A DNA stretch of 64,000 nt. Source: Bdellovibrio sp. BCCA (GTDB taxonomy: Bacteria > Bdellovibrionota > Bdellovibrionia > Bdellovibrionales > Bdellovibrionaceae). The notes beneath the pieces are model-generated. The model saw nothing but the letters and a program-made list of their open reading frames with translations, was not told where the DNA came from and ran no database searches. The stretch spans positions 3,410,001 through 3,474,000 of the forward strand of contig NZ_JBBNAC010000001.1 of assembly GCF_037996825.1 (NCBI RefSeq), in the 5' to 3' direction. Of this stretch, positions 16,403-24,662 are shown in pieces (the first letter of the stretch is position 1; the number at the start of each line of letters is the position of its first letter). A program made the translations under genes and the position numbers.

Positions 16403-16750
16403 ATGAAATCATTTATTCTTTCTCTTACATCCATCCTAGCTTTGGTAAGCTCTCCGGCTCATGCATTTATCTCTTCCCAAGAAGAAACTCTTCTTGTTGA
16501 AGCCATGAACCAAATCAATCCCGCGCAAGTGCATGTAGAGAATGTCCGCTGCTCTTTGCGCAATCGCATGTGCTTAGTCAAAATGGAAGTAGGGTCGCAC
16601 CAGCGCCGTGCCGGTTGCATGATCGAGCGTATTAGTGATGTGGCAGATTTGTATACGGAGAACGTAGACAAGGCGACAGGAAAGACTGTTGTCTCTTTGT
16701 CGCCTTATACTCAGGATTCTTTAGATCGTTGTGTAAGCCAGGTTCTTTAA
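16403..16750 (+). CDS. Small exported cysteine-containing protein
   Basis: 115 residues with a signal peptide (MKSFILSLTSILALVSSPAHA) and a mature domain with four cysteines (VRCSLRNRMCLVKME, RRAGCMIERIS, SLDRCVSQVL) that could make two disulfides in the periplasm. AAGGAGG precedes the ATG. Not recognised as a known family; isolated between the lipoprotein and a convergent NTF2-like gene. Confidence 0.75.
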   Translation: MKSFILSLTSILALVSSPAHAFISSQEETLLVEAMNQINPAQVHVENVRCSLRNRMCLVKMEVGSHQRRAGCMIERISDVADLYTENVDKATGKTVVSLSPYTQDSLDRCVSQVL

Positions 16751-16756
16751 TTTTAT

Positions 16757-16791
16757 AGGAAGAGTTTTTTATTGGTAGAAAAACTCTTCCT
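16757..16791. terminator. Convergent hairpin between two genes
   Basis: 13-bp perfect inverted repeat AGGAAGAGTTTTT / AAAAACTCTTCCT with a 9-base loop. It includes the last codons of the minus-strand NTF2-like gene and lies 7 bases after the plus-strand stop. The T-stretch is inside the stem rather than after it, so it is an atypical terminator serving both directions. Confidence 0.5.
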
Positions 16792-17131
16792 TCACGATCT
16801 TGTCGTCTTTAACCGTGTAAAGACCGATCTCTTCCATCTTAGAGCGTTTGCCGGTTTTCTTGTGTGTGACGTCGTAATTGTAATGAACCGTAAAGCGATC
16901 CCCGTGCACCATAGGTTCAGAGACGGAGCCGCCGTGGTATTCCATATTCTCAAGCCACCATTGATTTTTTTTGCGGACGCCTTCGATGCCTTTGATTTCG
17001 CGAGGAGCCTCGGGCATATCGACGGCCTCAATACTCTGAATATCTTTTGAATAGAGTTTTTCTAAAGCATCCAGGTTTTTGCCTTGGCGACAGAATTCAA
17101 CCAACTTTTTTGCAACTTCCGTTGTAGACAT
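16769..17131 (-). CDS. SnoaL/NTF2-like domain protein
   Basis: 120 residues, cytosolic, with the cone-fold pattern of NTF2-like proteins: an N-terminal helix VAKKLVEFCRQGKNLDALEKL, then YSKDIQSIEAVDMP, a helix GIEGVRKKNQWWLEN and strands HGDRFTVHYNYDV, MEEIGLYTVKDDKIVKEEFF. These fold around a small pocket and may be enzymes (isomerase, hydrolase) or binding proteins. No catalytic set can be chosen from sequence alone. AAAGGAGG precedes the ATG. Close to lexA but divergent from it. Confidence 0.75.
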   Translation of the reverse strand: MSTTEVAKKLVEFCRQGKNLDALEKLYSKDIQSIEAVDMPEAPREIKGIEGVRKKNQWWLENMEYHGGSVSEPMVHGDRFTVHYNYDVTHKKTGKRSKMEEIGLYTVKDDKIVKEEFFYQ

Positions 17132-17242
17132 GGGACCTCCTTTTTAGATGAGAGGATTATCGAAGCTCGGAAAATGGATGTCAGTATGACTTCCCACAGC
17201 GGAGAACCTGGACCTGCTAAAATATTTTAAAAAAGGCTATTG

Positions 17243-17280
17243 ACTTACATATTATTTACACTGTAAGTTCATATGTAAGT
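17243..17280 (+). promoter_or_regulatory. LexA operator in a nested dyad at lexA
   Basis: TTACACTGTAA at 17256-17266 fits the TTAC-N3-GTAA LexA box I recall for Bdellovibrio. It is framed by a perfect 10-base inverted repeat ACTTACATAT (17243) / ATATGTAAGT (17271) that carries a second TTAC...GTAA pair one helical turn out on each side. A TTGACT minus-35-like hexamer overlaps the left arm. The whole dyad ends one base before the ATG, consistent with autorepression. Confidence 0.75.
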
Positions 17281-17281
17281 T

Positions 17282-18004
17282 ATGACAAAGAAACAGCCCC
17301 TCCCACCACTGACACCTAAAGAAAAATCGGTCCTCGAATTTATCGAGAACCATATCTTAAGTTCAGGAGTTTCTCCGTCATATCAAGAAATTAAGGATCA
17401 CTTCGGTCTGGCTTCGTTTAATTCGGTTCAGAATTATCTGAAGCAGTTAACTAACAAAGGATATATTGAAAATCCTTTGGGCCAGAAAAGAGCGATCCAG
17501 GTGTTGCACTCGGCTTCAACAATCCAAGAGCAGCTCCAATCAAAATCAGTCTCGACGAAGACAGGGTCTCCTCGCTCTCAGCTCCTCCAGGCTCGTGACG
17601 AGATCCTGTCCCTTCCCCTTCTTGGGAAAGTGGCGGCGGGTCAACCTATTGAGGCTTTAAAACACGATGAGTTCGTGGATGTCCCTCCTTCCATGGTTCG
17701 AAATCCTTCCAAGTCTTTTGCACTTAAAGTGCAAGGGGACTCCATGATTGAAGATGGCATTTTTGATGAAGATATTATTCTTGTGCAAAAACAAGAATCC
17801 GCAAGCAATGGCGATATTATTGTGGCCACCGTTGATAACGAAGCCACGGTAAAACGTTTATATTTGCGCGCACGTCCGGACAGTGGCTCTAACGAAAAAA
17901 TGGTGGAGCTTCGCCCATCCAATTCAACAATGAAATCCATGTGGTATTCTCCTGAAGAAGTTTCCATTCGTGGAATTGTTGTGGGACTTATTCGCAAGTT
18001 CTAA
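17282..18004 (+). CDS. lexA: LexA repressor
   Basis: Repressor and autoprotease of the DNA-damage response. 240 residues, about 35-40 longer than the E. coli protein because of a Ser/Gln-rich hinge (residues 75-105). N-terminal winged helix: LTPKEKSVLEFIENHIL, SPSYQEIKDHFGLAS, NSVQNYLKQLTNKGYIE. The C-terminal S24 domain has the Ala119-Gly120 self-cleavage site in KVAAGQP, catalytic Ser154 in QGDSMIEDGI and Lys191 in EATVKRLY. The ATG has no clear Shine-Dalgarno and lies next to the operator, so the transcript may have a very short leader. Confidence 0.97.
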   Translation: MTKKQPLPPLTPKEKSVLEFIENHILSSGVSPSYQEIKDHFGLASFNSVQNYLKQLTNKGYIENPLGQKRAIQVLHSASTIQEQLQSKSVSTKTGSPRSQLLQARDEILSLPLLGKVAAGQPIEALKHDEFVDVPPSMVRNPSKSFALKVQGDSMIEDGIFDEDIILVQKQESASNGDIIVATVDNEATVKRLYLRARPDSGSNEKMVELRPSNSTMKSMWYSPEEVSIRGIVVGLIRKF

Positions 18005-18027
18005 GATTTTGTGATACCTCTAAGCGC

Positions 18028-18528
18028 ATGCAAACGACACATGCGCGAATCAGCTATAAAGATAAATCTAAATTCTACAAAGAACTTCATTCGGAAGCTG
18101 CTGGCATTCTTGAAAAAGAATGGTTTGTGAATCTTGCGAATATTTCAGCACTGCTCAATCAACATCTTCCTGACATCAACTGGGTGGGTTTTTATCTTTT
18201 GCATAAGAACGAACTTCTTTTAAGTTCTTTTCAAGGACTTCCTGCGTGCACACGCATTGCCTTAGGTAAAGGTGTCTGCGGAACGGCAGCAAAAACTTTG
18301 CAAACCCAGCTTGTACCTGATGTTGATCAATTCCCAGGACACATTGCGTGCGACAGCGCTTCCCGTTCAGAGATTGTGATTCCACTGATTCATAACGGAA
18401 AATTGCTAGGCGTCTTAGATATCGATGCACCGATTTTAAATCGTTTTGACGAAGCCGATAAAACAGGTCTGGAAAAGATTGTGGATATCGTCCTTCAGGG
18501 AACTCAATGGCCCGAGACGTTTGCGTAA
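18028..18528 (+). CDS. msrC: Free methionine-(R)-sulfoxide reductase (GAF-type)
   Basis: Reduces free Met-R-sulfoxide using thioredoxin. 166 residues, a single GAF domain: INWVGFYLLHKNELLLSSFQ, then the three conserved cysteines in GLPACTRI, GKGVCGTAA and HIACDSASRSEIV, followed by VIPLIHNGKLLGVLDIDAP. Only 23 bases after lexA and possibly co-transcribed with it, giving a stress-response pair. Its 3' end overlaps the convergent membrane-protein gene by 25 bases. Confidence 0.95.
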   Translation: MQTTHARISYKDKSKFYKELHSEAAGILEKEWFVNLANISALLNQHLPDINWVGFYLLHKNELLLSSFQGLPACTRIALGKGVCGTAAKTLQTQLVPDVDQFPGHIACDSASRSEIVIPLIHNGKLLGVLDIDAPILNRFDEADKTGLEKIVDIVLQGTQWPETFA

Positions 18529-19487
18529 ATCTTGATACTCTCCGGATGTGTCTTCTTCCATAGAAAAGCATCAAAGTAGTAATGACAAAAAAGAGGCGTG
18601 AGATAGAGCGCAATCAAAGGTGCCAGCGTCGCATTTGATAAATCCAGATAATACTCTTCAAATACACCTTCGATAGCCCCAAACCCCAACGCCGTTAGCA
18701 AAACGACGGCTGTTCCTATTTGTAAATTGCTAAAACGTTTTTGCGTCTTAGAAAGGGCTAGCGACATCAGTCCGAAATAAGATACTCCGTGCGCAATCAC
18801 GAGCGGAAAAACAATCTCTGCAGCCGTTCTGCCGCATATAAAACACACACCGTAAAGAACTGTGGGAAAAGCTATAGATAGAAAACGATTTCCTTCACGG
18901 CGTTTTGCAAATAACAAAATTTCGTAAACCAACCAGGATGTGATGCCGACAAAGTAGAAAATCAAAAAAGTTTTATAGATAACTTCATTCGGGAAACGGA
19001 AAATGTCTTGCTCGGAATAATCATAATTCCATACGGGCCCTGTGCGAAAGTGCGCGATTACAAACGGCATAAAACAATTAAAGTACAAAAAATAATCCGC
19101 CCACTTTACGTGATTTCCATTGAGACGCTGATACCATTTATGAATACCAAAAAACTGCCGTACATTGTGAAAGATGGTGGCATAAATTATACAAGCCGCA
19201 AGGCCCGGCATCTGAAAGTAGGCCCAAGCCCAAAATAGCAAAAAGAAAAAGACGGGCGCAAAGATATAGGCACGACGACGACGGCGCTCTTCAGGATTTA
19301 AATACGTCCGCCACAGAGTCGTGTAGACATGTCCTGAATCAAAAAACTGCAAAGCGACGAAAGTGTAAATCCAAAATGCCGTTGATGGAGAGGGCATAAT
19401 GACGAAGAAACTTAAAACCAGCGCCGCCAATCCCGGAAAATAAAGCCACAAAAAATCCTTGCGGAAAGTTCCCAAAATCCACGTCAT
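18504..19487 (-). CDS. Polytopic membrane protein with conserved-looking His motifs
   Basis: 327 residues with about nine hydrophobic spans. His/Tyr/Arg clusters sit at predicted membrane edges: FDSGHVYTTLWRTY, FHNVRQFFGIHKWYQR, VIAHGVSYFG and the C-terminal FCHYYFDAFLWKKTHPE. Such spacing is reminiscent of membrane enzymes that bind metal through histidines, but I do not recognise the family. Last gene of a six-gene overlapping operon; its start overlaps the acyltransferase-like gene in an ATGA junction. A catalytic role in that pathway is inference. Confidence 0.75.
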   Translation of the reverse strand: MTWILGTFRKDFLWLYFPGLAALVLSFFVIMPSPSTAFWIYTFVALQFFDSGHVYTTLWRTYLNPEERRRRRAYIFAPVFFFLLFWAWAYFQMPGLAACIIYATIFHNVRQFFGIHKWYQRLNGNHVKWADYFLYFNCFMPFVIAHFRTGPVWNYDYSEQDIFRFPNEVIYKTFLIFYFVGITSWLVYEILLFAKRREGNRFLSIAFPTVLYGVCFICGRTAAEIVFPLVIAHGVSYFGLMSLALSKTQKRFSNLQIGTAVVLLTALGFGAIEGVFEEYYLDLSNATLAPLIALYLTPLFCHYYFDAFLWKKTHPESIKIYANVSGH

Positions 19488-20563
19488 GCTGTTTCACCTT
19501 TGAGTTCCCGCTGACGACGTAAGACGGAAACTGCTTTTAAGAAAAAGCGTGTCCCCCCTTCAGTCACTGGTAGAATGGACAAAGTAAACACAGTGTAAAT
19601 GACAGGATGATCGGTAAAATCGTCAGAAAAATACGATCCGACAAATAAATACAAGAGCTGAATCAAATAACAAAGGCCAAAGTGCGTGGAAAGTTTTAGA
19701 CCGCTTATCCAGCGCACGAAAGAAAAACTGTGAAGTCTGTCGTTAAGTGCATCTATTAAAGAGACCCGCATTAAGAAGAAAATCCAAATCAGGTGAGACC
19801 ACCACACGATGGGTTCTTGCCTAAAGACGAAACAATAAAAATTTTGATTCAGAGGAACAGAATAAAAAGCGCCCCAACAAAAAAGACTTCCAATTAAAGT
19901 CGGCGACCAAAAGAAGATTTCATTTTTCAAAAAACCTTTCTTCAATTCGGGCTGCAGGGACGACTTCGATAAAGATCCAAGATAAAAGCAGAACCACGTG
20001 AGGCCTATCCAAGGAAGCAAAGCCCAACCGCCTCGCCCTTCGTTATCGCACACTCCAAAAAGGATCGAACGAATCACAAGGGGAATGCTTTCATTTTCTG
20101 CTAAATGAAAAAACGAAATCCACGTCAAAAAAAATCCGAAAATGCCGAGAGCTTTTAAAGCTTTCGGATAGCGCTGCAACACCAGAACGGAAGCAACCGA
20201 GACAAGCAAAAATTCGTAGATGTCCCACTCCCAAAAAATTCCGGAGAAAAAACCTCCAAGACCAGTGAAGAGCAGAAAGAGCGTTCCAACGCCAATTAAA
20301 AGCCCCAGTCGACGCGTTTTTTCTGTCGAAAGATTTTGCCGACCAAAAAGAAAGAACGACAAAATGACGATACTAAATCCTGAAAACGAAAGCGGCTTGC
20401 AGATTTCAACTATGAAATCAAACAAGGTGCCCTTATGAAGGCTTACGTTGTAAGGCTCCGCATAAGTATCCGTGTAGACCTGGCTGATGGCGTGATACTG
20501 CACAATCGGGATGAACGACAGCAATCTCACAATATCAATAAGGTGCAGCCGTTGTTTATTCAT
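19484..20563 (-). CDS. Acyltransferase-3-like integral membrane protein
   Basis: 359 residues with roughly ten membrane spans. The N-terminus LHLIDIVRLLSFIPIVQYHA has the Arg and His arrangement (R..S...IVxxHA) of acyltransferase-3 and heparan N-acetyltransferase-like proteins, which move acyl groups onto envelope polysaccharide or lipids. The rest is divergent, ending in a basic tail (VLRRQRELKGE). ATG overlaps at both ends tie it to the spermidine-synthase-like operon. Family assignment is tentative. Confidence 0.6.
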   Translation of the reverse strand: MNKQRLHLIDIVRLLSFIPIVQYHAISQVYTDTYAEPYNVSLHKGTLFDFIVEICKPLSFSGFSIVILSFFLFGRQNLSTEKTRRLGLLIGVGTLFLLFTGLGGFFSGIFWEWDIYEFLLVSVASVLVLQRYPKALKALGIFGFFLTWISFFHLAENESIPLVIRSILFGVCDNEGRGGWALLPWIGLTWFCFYLGSLSKSSLQPELKKGFLKNEIFFWSPTLIGSLFCWGAFYSVPLNQNFYCFVFRQEPIVWWSHLIWIFFLMRVSLIDALNDRLHSFSFVRWISGLKLSTHFGLCYLIQLLYLFVGSYFSDDFTDHPVIYTVFTLSILPVTEGGTRFFLKAVSVLRRQRELKGETA

Positions 20564-21396
20564 GGATAATACAGCTCCATGTCTTCGGAGGACCGATAGA
20601 GCATTGAGTCCGCTGGCATATTAAACTCGCCTAAAATGGCGTCAGCCAAAGCGGCAATGGGTCCTTTCATAAAGCGATCATCAAAAGATCGAAGCTCTAA
20701 AATTCGCGCTTCCCTTTTGCCGTCGGCAATAACATCTACTGTTTGCATGACCCGAGAAGAAAAGATCACTTCATGTTTCAGCTCTTCAGGATTCTTCTTG
20801 TAAGAGACAAAAAACTTTTCAGCCGTTTGTTTATTGTTGCGATAGAAAACTCCACGCAAAGCTTTTTCCTCATAAAGCTCAGGATGAGGAATAGATGTCC
20901 TTATGTCAGAAAGAGATTCTTTATAATAAACTGCAAAGACATTTTCATCGAGATTCCATTCCAGCCACAAAAGATCAGATGCTTTTTTTCCTTTTAAGAG
21001 ATGAATATTTCTTTTACGAAAAATAGCTTCCGCCATTTTTTCGGCCTCACTGTTCCAAGCCGTGGGACCGATCGCAAGTCGGCGGGTTTTTAGTTTGCCA
21101 TTATCAGAAGATGCCGTCAGACGAAAATAATTCCAGGAGGAGTTTGGCGACACTTGATAACCCCAATCGGACATATGCTCAAGACAGTACTGGACGTACT
21201 TGCGTTCTTCAGGTGAAAGCTTTTCGACAATCGGTGCCCCCGTTTTTTGTTCGTACCATTGCAAAAGGCGACTGAGCACAAGCTTGTAATAGCCCGGTGT
21301 CGATGGGTCCATGTACATAGAGATTGGCACTGCCACAACCTGAGAGCTTAGCAATAGACAAAATGCGATAAGAAGACGCTGAAGACATTTTACCAT
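20560..21396 (-). CDS. Exported protein of the spermidine-synthase-like operon
   Basis: 278 residues from an ATG with GGAGG 7 bases upstream; a longer in-frame reading would run over 100 bases into the upstream gene. Signal peptide CLQRLLIAFCLLLSSQVVAV, then a soluble domain with no motif I recognise (TPGYYKLVLSRLLQWYEQK, KTRRLAIGPTAWNSEAE, FRKRNIHLLKGKKASD, ILELRSFDDRFMKGPIAALA). Probably periplasmic or membrane-tethered. Starts 7 bases inside the end of the spermidine-synthase-like gene and ends in an ATGA overlap, so it is a fixed member of that operon. Confidence 0.75.
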   Translation of the reverse strand: MVKCLQRLLIAFCLLLSSQVVAVPISMYMDPSTPGYYKLVLSRLLQWYEQKTGAPIVEKLSPEERKYVQYCLEHMSDWGYQVSPNSSWNYFRLTASSDNGKLKTRRLAIGPTAWNSEAEKMAEAIFRKRNIHLLKGKKASDLLWLEWNLDENVFAVYYKESLSDIRTSIPHPELYEEKALRGVFYRNNKQTAEKFFVSYKKNPEELKHEVIFSSRVMQTVDVIADGKREARILELRSFDDRFMKGPIAALADAILGEFNMPADSMLYRSSEDMELYYP

Positions 21397-23009
21397 CGGA
21401 ACCTCCTCGGACGGTAAATACTGTTCACGTTCTTCTCTGAAACATCTGCTTTGTCTGTAACAGAAGTTAAGATCGTCAAATTTAACAGCGTCGCATTTGA
21501 TAACCACGGCGACAATGAATCGTAATTAAACACGGGCTTTTGAGACTTCTTTGAAACAAACATAAAAGCTTCAATAGGCCCATAAACTACAGCGTTATTA
21601 AAACCCGCTGCGCGCAAAGAGCTCAGCACAATATCTTGAGGAGCAGGACGAGGTCTTTGGTCAGCGGCATTTATCCCTCGCCAAATCGGAACATCAGCCA
21701 CAAAAAAACCTTGAGGAGAAATCACGGCACTTAAGGCCGAATAAAATTCAACGCTAAAAAGTTTGCCCAACTCATAGCTGACCGGAAATGGAAAATCAAC
21801 GAACACGCCATCAAAGACTTTTTTCGTTCTACGAATGTAATTAAAGGCGTCACCAATAATTACTTCCACGCGCGGGTCGTAAAGAGATCCACGATTGAGT
21901 TCTTTGATATCCTTATGCTCTTTTGCCAGACGAATCATAAAAGGATCTAACTCGACAAGAATGATTTTTTCGATGTCGGTATGTTTTAATAATTCCGCGA
22001 CCAGCAGACCATCACCGGCACCAAGAACAAGCACCTCTTTAGGATGAGTGTTAGAAAGATTAATAGCCCCTTCAACCATAGACTCGTGATAAGTTCGCTG
22101 CGTAAGACGACTAAATTGCGGTTGCATGTTCAAATAAAGAGAGAAGTCACCTATATCCTCACCAGACTTCATAAACTTATCAGGAACCGTATCTATAATC
22201 TGATAAGGGGTGACGTAACGGTCGACATCAGCAAAGTCATCCATGTAGAGAAAAAAGTTTTTCACAGCTCTCACGGAAATTTCTGGCACCCGAGTTTCTG
22301 AATAAAAGCTTTTGATATAAGCCTGCTCAATAACATCCGTGTACTTCAATGTCTGCGCAGCGCTTATAAAGAACAGGGCTGAGGCCACAACCGTGGCTCC
22401 CCATCGCCAGAGAGCTTTTCGTGCTCCGAATGCGATAATAACAGTCGCGATAAAATTTAAAATAGCAACTAGGACTGAACTTCGCGCTAAATCCAAAAGG
22501 GGAATAAGATAAAGCGAGACGGCAAATGATCCGACCAAAGCACCCAGATAATTGATTCCTAAAATGCGATTGAAGGAACTCTTACCGGTATTCTTTTCGT
22601 GCAGCTTGATAAGCAAAGGCAACTCCATGCCCGTTAAAAAACCGACAAGCAAAGTGCAGCCCTGTAAAAGAAAAACTTTTTCCGCCCCTTGTCCCCACCC
22701 CGTCCAAAAAGGCAGATAGTGATACAAAAACACAGATAAAAATGTGTAAGACAAATAAAGAAGAGGCACGAGGAAAAGTCCTACCAATGCCAATGCCATT
22801 TCCAACATAAACAGTGTATGGCGTTCACTTTTCTTTTTTAAAAACCCCGCCGCTTGAGATCCCAATCCCATCGCGACTAAATAAAATCCCAACGTGATGG
22901 ACTGACTTAAAATTTCATCATTGGAAAACTGCATAAGCACGCGAGCAATTACAAATTGATAGCTGATACTGCAAAAAGAAAGAAGAAAGGAAAGGAGGTA
23001 GATGATCAC
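21390..23009 (-). CDS. Membrane-anchored spermidine-synthase-like aminopropyltransferase
   Basis: 539 residues in two parts. Residues 1-220 hold about eight membrane spans (start IIYLLSFLLSFCSISYQFVI, later LVGFLTGMELPLLIKLHEKN). Residues 290-480 are a Rossmann methyltransferase/spermidine-synthase fold: TQRTYHESMVEGAI, VLVLGAGDGLLVAELLK, ILVELDPFMIRLAKEH, VIIGDAFNYIRR and GVFVDFPFPVS (catalytic-position Asp). The fold class is clear, but whether it makes a polyamine or modifies another acceptor at the membrane is not. Central gene of the six-gene operon. Confidence 0.85.
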   Translation of the reverse strand: MIIYLLSFLLSFCSISYQFVIARVLMQFSNDEILSQSITLGFYLVAMGLGSQAAGFLKKKSERHTLFMLEMALALVGLFLVPLLYLSYTFLSVFLYHYLPFWTGWGQGAEKVFLLQGCTLLVGFLTGMELPLLIKLHEKNTGKSSFNRILGINYLGALVGSFAVSLYLIPLLDLARSSVLVAILNFIATVIIAFGARKALWRWGATVVASALFFISAAQTLKYTDVIEQAYIKSFYSETRVPEISVRAVKNFFLYMDDFADVDRYVTPYQIIDTVPDKFMKSGEDIGDFSLYLNMQPQFSRLTQRTYHESMVEGAINLSNTHPKEVLVLGAGDGLLVAELLKHTDIEKIILVELDPFMIRLAKEHKDIKELNRGSLYDPRVEVIIGDAFNYIRRTKKVFDGVFVDFPFPVSYELGKLFSVEFYSALSAVISPQGFFVADVPIWRGINAADQRPRPAPQDIVLSSLRAAGFNNAVVYGPIEAFMFVSKKSQKPVFNYDSLSPWLSNATLLNLTILTSVTDKADVSEKNVNSIYRPRRFRW

Positions 23010-23596
23010 GTCTTAACCTCCGGCTTTGCAAATATATAGAAGAACGCAATGGCGTTTAAGATCGCGCAAAAATAAAGACTGTTTGCCACACCCCACATTG
23101 GCAAAAGGACTAAAGGAAAAATCAAAGTCCCTATAAACATTCCGAAATAATCCCAAGCGAGAATAAAAGATTTACGGTTGGACGGCACATTGTCCATGAG
23201 ATAAGGCAACTCAAAACCTGAGATCAATCCCGCGGCAATAATAGGAAGATAACTTAAAATTTCAGCCGCAAAATAAAAAGACTCCGGAAAATTCTTTGGA
23301 TCTGTCGCCATGATCCACCACGGTCCTACAACTCCGACGGCAACAAGAGAGATTTGCAAATATGAAAGAGCGATCTTCCAACGATCATACAATAAAGAAG
23401 ACACGCCGAGAGTGAGGGTGAAAAGTCCGATCGTCGTGGCATAGCGAAGAGCTGTATTACCCAATGTCGCCGAAAGCATTTGCGCAAAACTGAGCTCATA
23501 GACAACACCGACGAATGCCAACAAAAAAGAAAATAGCTGTCGTTCAAGATAATTAAAATTAAGGATTCGCTTTAATCTGGTTGTAGATGGCATCAT
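23006..23596 (-). CDS. Membrane-only paralogue of the spermidine-synthase-like protein
   Basis: 196 residues, about seven spans, no catalytic domain. It resembles the membrane half of the adjacent gene: YLERQLFSFLLAFVGVVYEL aligns with that protein's N-terminus and GLISGFELPYLMDN with GFLTGMELPLLIKL, each followed by a DYFGMFIGTLIFPLVLLP-type helix. It ends in an ATGA overlap with the full-length copy. Start is one of two adjacent ATGs lying inside the previous gene; no good ribosome site is seen. Possibly the two proteins form a heterodimeric membrane unit. Confidence 0.75.
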   Translation of the reverse strand: MMPSTTRLKRILNFNYLERQLFSFLLAFVGVVYELSFAQMLSATLGNTALRYATTIGLFTLTLGVSSLLYDRWKIALSYLQISLVAVGVVGPWWIMATDPKNFPESFYFAAEILSYLPIIAAGLISGFELPYLMDNVPSNRKSFILAWDYFGMFIGTLIFPLVLLPMWGVANSLYFCAILNAIAFFYIFAKPEVKT

Positions 23597-24611
23597 ACTT
23601 GTCTTCGTTGTTATCAATGTAAGAAGTCGGCCCAGAAAGAACAGCAAGGTAAGTTCCTTGGCCATCCTCTCTTTGAACAAGCGCCACTGTCAAAGTATTG
23701 CTTCCCAGTTGCATCGACCAAAGATAAGGAGGCTTTAACCCGCTTCCTGACTGCGCGGGCGGACGGTCTGCCGAACTCTCAGAAATATTATCTATAATAG
23801 CTGATTTAAATCCAGGTATGGCGGAACCATACTCCTCCAAAAATCCTTGCAGTTCTGTGGGCCCGTAGGTTCCTGCTTTGGCCATTAAACTGAGATTCAC
23901 TTGTGTTTGTGTGTTGTACCCATGAATGGCAGCAACACCATCTTCAATGTCCAACGGACGATAATTCAAATCGTTGGGATACGGAACCGCAAGATGCGAT
24001 TCTGAAGTAAAATTATTTTTTGCTTGTTCAGACGCGACTTGAATAGGATCCGGAAGTGGCTGATTGCCAGGCATTGAAGAGGGATCGTCCTCATCATCGT
24101 CTTCATCGTCATCACCTTTTTGAGTGTCACCGCCAGAGCCACCACTAGGTTTTGAAGCAGAACTTCCTCCACCGCCGCCGCCTTTGTTTCCAGATTTTTT
24201 TCCGCCCTCGTCGGAGCCACCGCCGGCACCAGCTCCTCCTCCGCCACCGCCGCCCGCACCGCCGCGTCCACTTCCCCCTCCAGAAATATCAGCAGCAGAC
24301 GAAGAGCTCGACGAAAGAGAAGAAGATTTCGATGCATTTTCAAAACCAAGAAAATCTGCGACACGGGCATAAGCTGCTTCAAAGAAACTCATTTGTGAAC
24401 GTGAAGATGAGGTTGAGGAGGGAGACCATGAGGAGGAACTCTCGAATGAAGAGTCGCTATGTTCGCTAGGTGTTCCTCGGCGAAAATCGAATGCAGATTC
24501 TTTCCGCTCATTTTGAGAATGAGAAAATGAGATTGAATGCTTCTTGAAGCTAGCGATTCCCGCTAAGATTATTAAACCCAACAGAACGTACAAAAAGGTT
24601 TTTTGTTTCAT
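23559..24611 (-). CDS. Membrane-anchored Ser/Gly/Asp-rich low-complexity protein
   Basis: 350 residues. An N-terminal helix (FLYVLLGLIILAGIA) anchors or exports it; then come a Ser-rich tract (residues 50-110), a Gly-rich tract (about 110-165) and an acidic tract (DDDEDDDEDD) before a globular C-terminal domain with LAVPYPNDLNYRPLDIEDGV, LQGFLEEYGSAIPGFKS and LWSMQLGSNTLTVALVQRED. The tracts look like a flexible spacer projecting the C-terminal domain. First gene of the operon, with a sigma-28-like minus-10 upstream. Function unknown. Confidence 0.8.
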   Translation of the reverse strand: MKQKTFLYVLLGLIILAGIASFKKHSISFSHSQNERKESAFDFRRGTPSEHSDSSFESSSSWSPSSTSSSRSQMSFFEAAYARVADFLGFENASKSSSLSSSSSSAADISGGGSGRGGAGGGGGGGAGAGGGSDEGGKKSGNKGGGGGGSSASKPSGGSGGDTQKGDDDEDDDEDDPSSMPGNQPLPDPIQVASEQAKNNFTSESHLAVPYPNDLNYRPLDIEDGVAAIHGYNTQTQVNLSLMAKAGTYGPTELQGFLEEYGSAIPGFKSAIIDNISESSADRPPAQSGSGLKPPYLWSMQLGSNTLTVALVQREDGQGTYLAVLSGPTSYIDNNEDKYDAIYNQIKANP

Positions 24612-24662
24612 GTCGTTTTAATTTTACCAAACATGTGCTGAAATGATAGTACGTAGATGAAA

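Noticed and set aside
23966-24382. Alternative ORF in another frame, and Pro-rich ORFs on the opposite strand, over the low-complexity gene
   Set aside because: They result from Ser/Gly-rich codon repeats read in other frames or antisense; the main frame has an export signal and a globular C-terminal domain.
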